Of a stretch of DNA of 26,476 nt, positions 1 to 8,700 are shown in pieces. The position numbers and the translations under genes are program-made. The DNA lies in assembly GCA_047605615.1 (NCBI GenBank), contig JASGFI010000028.1:1-26476 (forward strand), written 5' to 3'. This DNA comes from Taibaiella sp047605615 (GTDB lineage: Bacteria; Bacteroidota; Bacteroidia; Chitinophagales; Chitinophagaceae). Within the stretch, counting starts at the first letter, position 1, and each line of letters begins with the position of its first letter. The notes beneath the pieces are model-generated. The model made no database searches. It was given only the letters and a program-made list of their open reading frames with translations, and was not told the origin of the DNA.

Positions 1-10
1 TCTCTTTGAG

Positions 11-81
11 TTCCCTCACTGCGTTCGGGATGACAGCGCGTTCGGGATGACAAGAGCTCCCTCGCTGCGATCGGGACATAC
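11..81. repeat. degenerate intergenic repeat, GCGTTCGGGATGACA units
   Basis: The 15-mer GCGTTCGGGATGACA occurs at 21-35 and again at 38-52. A longer diverged unit (TCCCTC-C/G-CTGCG...CGGGA) occurs at 12-31 and 59-76. No open frame of interest covers it. Similar CGGGATGACA-type sequences are, from memory, common between genes in Bacteroidota genomes. Function unknown. The rest of 1-183 downstream of gltX shows nothing else that I can support. Confidence 0.55.
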
Positions 82-183
82 TATGCTACGACAATTTTAA
101 ATGCACCCATTTGGTGTCGGGACTCTCTACTTTTGAGATATTATTGTTCGAGGCACTTCGTTGTTTTTATCAGCAAACAATGT

Positions 184-1713
184 TCAACCCTTCGCCAAGG
201 TGGCCAAAGCCGTTGCTATGCGCCGCCGGGCGGCGCCGCTGCCTATCGTAGCTAAAATATCGAATACGCCGGGGCCAAACTTGCCGCCCACCAACATGAT
301 GCGCAAGGGCAACATCAGCTCTCCTTTTTTGAGGCCCGATGCCCCCACGGCTTCGTCAAAAGATTGTTCCAGTGCATCGTGTTCAAAGGGTATGGCACCC
401 AACCGGGTTGACCAATCTTGAAAAAACGTAGCTTTTTCGGGTGTCCATTTTCCTTTTATGCTTTCAGTGTCTATGGTTTCGGGGTCGGCAAAGAAGAAGC
501 CGCCCTGGGTCACAAAATCGGCCAAGAGCTGGCAGCGTTCCTTTATGAGGGCCACCACTTTTACCAATTGGCTTGGCTCGGGGTTTATATTGTTTTTTTG
601 GAAAAACGGCAATGCCAATTGCGCCAATCGTTGGTTGTCGGCACGCTGAATGTGTTGCTGGTTGTACCATTTGGCTTTTTCGTAGTCAAATTTTGCGCCG
701 CCTTTATGCACTCGCTCCATGGAGAACAATGCTGTCATTTCTTCCATGGAGAAAATTTCTTGCTCCAAGCCGGGATTCCAGCCCAGCATGGCCAGCAGGT
801 TCACAAACGCTTCGGGCAAAAAACCATGTTCCCTGAAGCCTATGGTTGTTTCCCCGGTTTTGGGGTCGGTCCAATCCATCGCATATACCGGGAAGCCAAG
901 CCTGTCGCCATCGCGTTTGCTCAGTTTTCCATTGCCGTCGGGTTTCAATATCAAGGGCAGGTGCGCCCATTGGGGCATTTCCTTTTCCCAACCAAGGTAG
1001 CGCCACAGCAATATGTGAACGGGTGCGCTGGGCAGCCACTCCTCGCCGCGAAAGGCATGAGTTATCTTCATCAAATAATCATCTACCACCACCGCCAGGT
1101 GATAGGTGGGCATACCATCGGCCTTGAGCAGCACCTTGTCGTCCACCACATGGGTATCGTGGCTTATGTCGCCGCGTATCATGTCGGTAAAGTGTATGGT
1201 TTCGTCTTCAGGTACTTTTATGCGCACCACGTAAGGCGTGCCTGCCAATATCAGTTTCCGCACTTCGTCGTCGGGCAGCGTAAGCGAGTTGCGCATCAAT
1301 CCCCTGGTTTTATGGTCGTATTGCGGCAAGGGGTTTTCGGGGGTTTTGTTGTTGCGCATTTGTTCCAGCTCTTCGGGGGTATCGAAGGCGTAATAGGCAT
1401 GTCCGGCAGCAATCAGTTGCTCGGCATAATCCCTATAAATGGGCTTGCGTTCGCTTTGCCTGTAAGGTGCGTGGGGCCCGCCTTGGCGCACGCTCTCATC
1501 GGGCTGCAGACCGCACCAGTCCAAACAGTCGAATATATAATCTTCGGCACCGGCCACAAAGCGGGTCTGGTCGGTGTCTTCTATCCTCAATACAAAAGTG
1601 CCCTTGTTCTTTTTGGCGAAAAGATAGTTGAACAAAACAGTGCGCACGCCACCGAGGTGGAGGCCGCCCGTAGGGCTGGGGGCAAAACGCACGCGTACAT
1701 TGTTGGTTTCCAT
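184..1713 (-). CDS. gltX: glutamate--tRNA ligase (GluRS)
   Basis: Cytoplasmic class I aminoacyl-tRNA synthetase that charges tRNA-Glu with glutamate using ATP. The 509-residue product has the expected family length. The N-terminus carries FAPSPTGGLHLGG (residues about 10-22, with HLGG as the HIGH signature), and the KMSKS-type loop GKLSKRDGD lies near residues 259-267. The anticodon-binding region follows. The ATG at 1713 gives the usual short N-terminus before VRVRFAPSPTG. It is the last gene of the minus-strand block. A terminator ends the preceding gene at 1750-1777, and a promoter-like pair lies so close to the ATG that the transcript may be leaderless. Only gltX, not glnS, is considered because the catalytic core reads as GluRS; whether it also mischarges tRNA-Gln cannot be read here. 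Confidence 0.97.
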   Translation of the reverse strand: METNNVRVRFAPSPTGGLHLGGVRTVLFNYLFAKKNKGTFVLRIEDTDQTRFVAGAEDYIFDCLDWCGLQPDESVRQGGPHAPYRQSERKPIYRDYAEQLIAAGHAYYAFDTPEELEQMRNNKTPENPLPQYDHKTRGLMRNSLTLPDDEVRKLILAGTPYVVRIKVPEDETIHFTDMIRGDISHDTHVVDDKVLLKADGMPTYHLAVVVDDYLMKITHAFRGEEWLPSAPVHILLWRYLGWEKEMPQWAHLPLILKPDGNGKLSKRDGDRLGFPVYAMDWTDPKTGETTIGFREHGFLPEAFVNLLAMLGWNPGLEQEIFSMEEMTALFSMERVHKGGAKFDYEKAKWYNQQHIQRADNQRLAQLALPFFQKNNINPEPSQLVKVVALIKERCQLLADFVTQGGFFFADPETIDTESIKGKWTPEKATFFQDWSTRLGAIPFEHDALEQSFDEAVGASGLKKGELMLPLRIMLVGGKFGPGVFDILATIGSGAARRRIATALATLAKG

Positions 1714-1717
1714 GGCG

Positions 1718-1748
1718 CGAAATTAGGCAGAAAGAAGGTAATCTTCAA
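1718..1748 (-). promoter_or_regulatory. putative gltX promoter
   Basis: On the minus strand, TTG (1748-1746) is followed after 20 bases by TAATTTCG (1725-1718), one base off the Bacteroidota -7 consensus TAnnTTTG. The box ends only four bases before the gltX ATG, so transcription would start at or next to the A of the start codon. Confidence 0.5.
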
Positions 1749-1749
1749 T

Positions 1750-1777
1750 AAAAAAGGGCCGCGACCAAGCGCGACCC
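1750..1777 (-). terminator. rho-independent terminator of the T9SS cargo gene
   Basis: Reading the minus strand, GGGTCGCG pairs with CGCGGCCC (one G-T pair) across a six-base loop and is followed by six T. It lies 30 bases past the stop codon of the cargo gene. The -33 element of the gltX promoter begins immediately after the T tract. Confidence 0.75.
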
Positions 1778-1807
1778 AGTAATCAAAAAGAAGAAGCAGA
1801 AAAACTT

Positions 1808-2593
1808 TTATTTACTTACCGTAAATTTCGCAGTAGAGGTAACCTGATCGTCATTTACCACGAGGATGTAGTTGCCATTTACAAATTTGCTCAGGTCAAT
1901 TTCAATTTTATTGTCCCCAACCGACAGGTTGCTATAATTGGCAGCAAACACAACCCTTCCCAAAACATCTGTTACTTTAACGGAAACATCGCTGTTCGAC
2001 TTTGCAACCACATTGAAATTCAAGTTGGTGCTGGCGGGGTTGGGATAAACGGATATGGTGCTGGCCGCTGCCTTGCCGCTGCCCAATATACCCGAGGTAG
2101 CGCAGCTATAAGTAACCGATGCGTATCCGTAATTGTTGTCGTCGCTTGTATCTACCACATCTGTAGCTTCTGCGCCGCCGCTGTAAAACATGCCAAATTC
2201 CAACCACCAATAATACGATTCGCCATCGGTGAAATCTGCATTTTCCACTTGGGCAGTAGCATCGGAACTAAGCAACCATTCAATTTCCGAAGCATCAACA
2301 TTATATCCATAATACACAGCGGTATCTCCTGCATAAATAGTATCCGATACGGCGAAATAATAATAGTAGTCTAAACTTATTGGCGAGTAGTACAAGACCG
2401 TATCGCCCGGCACCAAGGCATCGGGGCCGTTGTTCACGAACAGATACGACACATAGGTAGAATCCGTACAAGAAACGGTGCCGCCATCTGTGGGGCTAAC
2501 CAATATGGTTTCTATGTCACAATAGCGTTGTGCCCTCAGGGCGGTACCGAAACCTACTAACAGCAGTAGCAGCGTCAAACTCTTTTTCATCAT
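1808..2593 (-). CDS. secreted protein with T9SS C-terminal sorting domain
   Basis: A 261-residue exported protein of unknown function. The start is taken as the tandem ATG ATG at 2593/2590, because the segment MMKKSLTLLLLLVGFGTALRAQ is a clear Sec signal peptide; the open frame extends upstream but reads as leader sequence there. Residues about 23-180 are rich in Y, D, S and T and look like a beta-sandwich adhesion-type domain (CARDB-like at best). The last ~79 residues start at VYPNPAS and contain DVLGRVV and a final TAKFTVSK strand, which is a type A T9SS sorting domain (Por_Secre_tail). The family role is export across the outer membrane by SprA and then cleavage or anchoring at the surface. 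The gene directly follows sprA, 140 bases away, and a ten-T run (ten A in the RNA sense) lies in its leader. Function of the mature domain is not recognised. Confidence 0.85.
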   Translation of the reverse strand: MMKKSLTLLLLLVGFGTALRAQRYCDIETILVSPTDGGTVSCTDSTYVSYLFVNNGPDALVPGDTVLYYSPISLDYYYYFAVSDTIYAGDTAVYYGYNVDASEIEWLLSSDATAQVENADFTDGESYYWWLEFGMFYSGGAEATDVVDTSDDNNYGYASVTYSCATSGILGSGKAAASTISVYPNPASTNLNFNVVAKSNSDVSVKVTDVLGRVVFAANYSNLSVGDNKIEIDLSKFVNGNYILVVNDDQVTSTAKFTVSK

Positions 2594-2733
2594 TTTCTTT
2601 TTTTTTTGCTCCAAAAGGACGTTATCAATAATATATTTAGCACGAAGAAAAAGAATGTCACACCACCTTTGTTTCACTTTGCTGTAAACAGCCAAATTGT
2701 TGCTACAAAAAAACAATTCCGGCACAAGATTGC

Positions 2734-5700
2734 CTATTGCGGGGCAAACAAGAACCTGAGCGTGACCCCGCCGCGCGTGGTGGTTATGGGGTACGACGTA
2801 GATAGTACGGGTATGCTCTGCCTCCTGTCGAAATAAAAACGCAGCTGCAAATAATCGTTCACTATATAATCTATGGTGGGCGATATGGTTATTACCTTTT
2901 GCCCGCGGGTGGGTATATTGGTGTTTTGCGCCAGATAGGTGTTGGACGTAATATCGTCCCTATAGCCCACGGACACATTTACGTTCAGGTCGTTTTTAAG
3001 CTTCGTCACCCCAAATACCGGGAAAGGCAGCACGAACCCCTTGATGCGTGCGCCACCGCCTACTACCAGTTCCGAAGATTTTGTTTCGCTGACTTGATAG
3101 TCGGTCAGGCTCAGGCTTACGGTACGCGATTTGTTGAATTTCACGCTCAGGTTCATGCCATTTTTAAAGGCTGTTTCTATGCCCAAAAACGGCCCCAGTG
3201 TTTCGGTCATGGTAATATTGGGCACCTGAAAATAAGGTATGTAATTGTGCGAATTGCTGTCTATGAACGATGGGTAGCCGGTAGCCAAAATATCTTGGTA
3301 GTACAAGTTGCTGGCAAAGCTGTTCATGCTCAACGTACCCGCATAAGTATGGCTGATGTTCACGTTGTTTACATAATCGGCCAGGGAGGCCATCTTCGAC
3401 AGCCCATTATACGTCAAGCTCCAGTTGGGTAACGGGAAATAGTACTTGAACGGATTGGACTTGATGTTTTCATTTGCCGTCTGCACCAAGGGAATGGTAC
3501 GTGCATCCCTGCCGGTATAAGCTGCCAGGAAGGAGGGTATCAATACATCTTGCGAATACTGGGTGTAGCCTTTGGCATAGGCAGGGTCGTCCGGGTCGTC
3601 GGCACCGGCGGTGTAGGGGTTAATGCTGCCCAACCTGCGCGACACCGTGGTTCTATTGGCCATAAACTCTTCATAGGTGCCCGACAGTTGGTTGGCCTTT
3701 GACGATTTAAAGATTGTCTTGAGGCCAATGTAGGTGATGTTAAAAGTACCTAAGCTGTAAGGCGTATAGTGGGCATAGTCGCTTCCGTCGTACTTAAATG
3801 TTTCCGAATAGCTTTTGGAAAATTGTTTGGTCCACGTAAGGTTGATGCGCAAATCCGGCACGGGTTCCAAGGTAGCTTGTATGTTCAGGTTTTGGCTGTA
3901 AGCCTGCTGCAATAGTCCGTTGAAGAGACTATCCTGCGAAATACGTTGCAGCGCGGCTTGCCGGTCGAACCAGGCTTGGCTGGGTTGGTTGCCAAAAGCA
4001 AAATCATACCACGGGTTGTTCGAACGGTTGTTGACGCCCAAGAACCGGGTGCTGTCCATAAACCCGGGCAAGGTGGTGCCGCCTGTTTCGGCATAGTTAA
4101 GGCTTACGCGCTTTACCATGGTTACCAGTCTGCCCACCGCTATGGCGCCATCGGACATGAAGGGCATGGTGTTGCGCCTTTTGGCTCGCCAAGCCGCCAA
4201 TTCTTTTTTAAATCGTTTGCGTTCGGCTTTTTTGGCGGCCTTCCAGGCCGTGTTCAGCGCCTTGGCGCTCATGGTGTCGGCACCGGGTATTTTCGTCTTG
4301 TCGATGTCTTTCTTTTCGGGCCGTGGGGGCAACTGTGCCAACCTGCGCCGCTCCTCGCGCTCTTCCTCGCGTTGTCTTTGCCTTTCGGTACGGCTGCTTA
4401 CCGCCGCCGCCTGCGTGGTATCGGTATTTTGGGTGCCCGCCGGGGCCACCTTTGCATCTTTGCCCTGCAACATTGCGTTCTTATTGGACCCCAACTTACC
4501 TCCTTTTTGATTGGCGTTGCCTATACGTTTTGGCGTATTGACGGCTTTGGTATAGCGCCATTTATTGTACAGTTGGCTAAAAGTAAGTTCGCCATTGATT
4601 TGTTTGTTCCGGGTATTGGCTATGATATTTCCCTGCGTATAGGCAAGGCGCGAGGCCGCCGTCCAGTTGTAAGTGGATGCGTATGTAAGGGTGACCCGTG
4701 TCCAATCCAGAAAAGGGAATTTCTGCGTAGGCACCGTGTAGGTGGCGTTGAGCGTTTGCGAGAAATAGGTATTGCGCCCCAGCTTGCTCAACGCGCCGAG
4801 CATCGAGTCCTTTTTCTCTTTGGTATCTATCCAACCTTCAGGTTCGTCTATTCTGGATTGGTTATTGGCCGAATAGTTGAACGATAAAGACTTGGACAGT
4901 TCCCAACGCAAGGCATAGGTTCTTTCCCACACAAAGTTTTTGTAAAACGTGGGGTCTATTACATAATCGTCGTCCTCCAGGTTGCGCACTTGGGTTTCGC
5001 CCACCATGCGGTGCAGGTTGTTGCGGAAGCTAAAGGAGCTGGGCAATAGGTTAAAGTTGAAGTCTTTAACCGGCAAGGCCCATTTCGATTTGGTTTTTAT
5101 CAGCTTTTTAAATGGCTCGATGAATTTGGTCTTAAGCCCATAATTATAGCCAAGACCCAATTTTTGGTCCACCAATTCATCTTTCAACAATGTGGGGTCG
5201 CGGCCAAAAGTACGGTTGTAGGCATAGCTGGCATCGAAGTTCTTCAAGCTCCAAGGCATGTTTTTACCCTGTTTTTCCGGATTGCCCAAGTAACGTATGT
5301 TGGCCAAGTTGAACGCCGTAACGGAGCTGAATGTTTGTGCCGCTTTGTGTGCCGAATCGCGCAAATTGTCATCGGAAATGCGGGCCAATTTATCGGACAA
5401 CAATATGTCCTTGTCGTAAGGGTCATATTGCGGATTGCTCACCGTTTCCGAATAGCCCACATACACGGGCAGTTGCAGGCCTACTTTCTTGGGCAGCAAT
5501 TTTCCCATGTTCAGGGTCGTATTGGCACCATAGGCATAATAATCGTCGCGCGAGCGTTCGTTCACCTTTTGGTCTATGGCTCCGTAGCCAACGGTGTGCA
5601 TACTTGCGTTCATGTTTACGTTTCCGAGGTCGGCAAGCTGCATGTTGACTTGCCCGGTGGCCGCATAGCCCGGCTGTTCGTTGGGGTCAACGATGCGCAA

Positions 5701-8700
5701 CTCGTCAAACCACACCTCCGCACACTTTCGCTGCCCGTCGTCGTTGGGTGTACTCAGGGTTTGCTTGGGGTTGGCCACACCCAGCATTATTACTTTTATT
5801 TCCCCAAAATTGGGATTGCCCAACACCGATATGGTATTGCCCATGCTATCGGTGCCCGTATAGGTGACGTAGGCAGCTTGGCCGGCATCGTTTCGGGCTT
5901 GCTTCAGCGCGGTCAAATCGCTGAGCAACATTTCTAATTTGTTGGCATCGGGCCATATCAAACTGGCATCTTTGCCCACGCCGGCAGCCGTTATTTGCAG
6001 GGGTATCCGGTATTCGTAATAGTTGTTGGTAACATCGCTGCCCAAGCGTATGAAGGCTACCAAATCGCCGTCGCGCAGGGCAGTTTGGCCCGGCACCGAT
6101 TCGGCATGTACGAACATCCGCATGGTTTTGTACTGCCTCAAATCCAGGGTTTGTGCCTTGAATGCGCCGCGTGCGTCGCCGTCCTTCAAGCCGCACACCT
6201 GCAAGGAGAGCGACTGCTCGTCCAGCTGCAAATTTTGGCCTGTTTGCCCGGCGGTCACTTGGCGTTCCAGTCCGGGAGGCATTACGTAGGGTACGGGCGA
6301 GCGGTCGGAGTTTTGCTCCAAGCTAACCGCCGTCAAACCATAAGAGGTGGTCAGCTGGTCTTCTTCGGGTATGTTTTCGCCGGGCGAGGTAAGCGACAAT
6401 TGGTAACGGCGCCATTGGTTCCTGTCCAGTTGCAATTGGGCGAAGCGCACTATGGTAGTATCGCTGAAGCCCGTCATGAACATACGCATGAAACGTATGG
6501 AACGAAAATCGCCTATGCCGCCCACTGCTTGGTCGTATTCCCTGATGGGTATCTTGAACTGGTACCACGTTTGGGTAGAAGTACGGCCATTGTCCAGTTC
6601 TACGTTGGTGGTTTTTTTATCTACTATAAAATTGCTGCCCACCGCCATGATAGGGTCGGTAGAGGGGCGCAGTTTCACATGGTACTGATAATAGGCCTCT
6701 GTTTCGTTCAGCGAGTTGTCTTTGTTTATGTCCTCCGACTCGGGATAAGCCGAACCCGACGTGGTGTAAGTGGCCGTGGCACTGCTTATGGGCGAGTTGC
6801 CGTGTGGGCTATTGAAATTGATGTACCGCAAGTATGCCTCGCCGTGCCTACCGGTTATTTGGTCGTAGTCGCTGCCGCGATAATGGTGGAAATTGTCGGA
6901 TGCAGGGTCGTTTTGCAACCTCAACAAAGCATCGGCATCTGTTATTACGCTGGGTGCATTGCTAAGAAAATTGGCAAATTTGGTTCGCTCTTCATCATCG
7001 TTCAGTTCATCGTAACCCACGTCCTGCACCGCACGGGCATTTTCGTCATTGTCGAATGCACGGGTTATCTGCTGTTGGAATTGCGGTACATAGCCCCATT
7101 GCGTGGCATCCAATTTGCTGTAATCTTTGGGGTAGGGTATTCCGTTTTCAAACGACATGCGGGCATCTTTCAACACATCTTCCGATACATTGCCGAGGTT
7201 GAAATACAGTTCGCCGGCATTATCTGTTTTATACAAAAAAGGGTCGAGCAGCCAAAAGGTAATGTACTCCACGTTGGTGGCTTCAAAATCGCTGGAGTTG
7301 TTGTCCAAGGCACGTTGTATGCCGCCCCAACGGGCTTTCGGATTTGTAAAAATGCCGCTATCATTCACATTGTCCAGAGAAAAATTGTACGGGCCGCGGG
7401 TATTGGGATAATAGCCAAGGTCAAACGTCTGCAAACCACACTGTCCGGTAATGCAGCTTTTCAGGGGGTACACTTCTTGCTGTTGCACCTGGCGCCAGTA
7501 ATCTTGGTAGCCGGTATCGGCCTGTATGTTGTCGGGCGTGCCCGAGCTTCCGTCTATCAAAGTAGGCTCCAGCATATACCAGGAGAGCTTGGCCCTGTTG
7601 TCGTTACTCGTAAGGTTGTCGGTATTGGTAGCCTCGGGAAACAGTGCTATGTTATTGGGGTCTTTTGCACCCACCGGGGGGCTGCTCAAAAACCAGCTGG
7701 TAGCCGGGAAGCGTAAGTCTATGGAGTTGTTGGTGCCTTCAAAATCGTCTATCTGCGCGGCGCCTTCGGGGTCCAATGCGTCCACGAATCGTTGGTGGCC
7801 GGGAAAAATACCCGCCACCTCGCCCGATACACTTATCAACGAAGGGGCAGATGTGCTGTAAATAGGCAGCTTGTCCAGCATTTTGGTAATTGCCGGCACT
7901 TCGCTTTGGTAGGTGGCATCGAAGCCGGCTACGGTATTTTTTACGGGGTCGTCGCCGTAGCTTACTTTTTGCGTATAAGGCCGTTCTGTAAGGCGCATCA
8001 GCGTGGTGCCCAGCGTCAATTTATCGTTGAAATAATAATCGGCCCTTACGCCCCAAAAATTTTGCTGCACTATGCCGAAGGTCGCGTTGTCTTCGTAGGA
8101 AATAGTAATGGGGATGGAAGAGCTAAGGTAACTTTGGTTAATGATTTTCACCGTGCCCCGGCTATAGTCAACGGTATAATCCACGTTTTCCGACAGCCTT
8201 TGGCCGCCCGCCGTTACCGTTACCGACCCCTGCGGTATATTGAAGCCGCCCAGCGACACCTCCGACCCCGAAGCGCCCTTGTACTGGCCGCTTAGTACAA
8301 AGCGGTTGTTTTGTTGGTAGTTGCGGGCTATGGTTTTGGTGGAATCGTAGAGCATTGGGTACAGGTAACGCTTTTCCAAGGTGGCGTCGCCGCCAAGCGA
8401 TGGCTTCAATCCTTCGCCAAAGGGTTCCAGCATGGGGAAGATAATTTTTCCCATTTGCGAATTGACGGTAATGCCTTCCACATAATCGAACACGCCATCG
8501 GGTGCGGGGTCGTTTTGGGGATTCAAGCGGTCAAGGTTCAGCAATTTTATCAGGGGTATGCCGGCGCTGGGGCCTTCGGGTATATAGCGTTTTTCGCCAC
8601 CGCCGGGGTCTTGGTACAGCACGTTTAGCCGAAAGCCGTCTTCGGCCAGATTGGTGCCGCCGGTAGCATACACGTTTTTCATCATCAGGTTCCAAATAGG

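Noticed and set aside
418..1782. 454-codon open frame on the plus strand opposite gltX
   Set aside because: It is the antisense shadow of a certain gene; the translation has no protein character. Such long shadows arise from this genome's codon use.
2590..2725. Longer 305-residue version of the T9SS cargo protein
   Set aside because: The upstream 44 codons end in a lysine run encoded by the A-rich leader and would bury the signal peptide; the tandem ATG at 2593/2590 is a better start.
5995..7716. 573-codon plus-strand frame opposite sprA
   Set aside because: Fully inside sprA, with no recognisable domain or start signals; several similar shadows occur along sprA.
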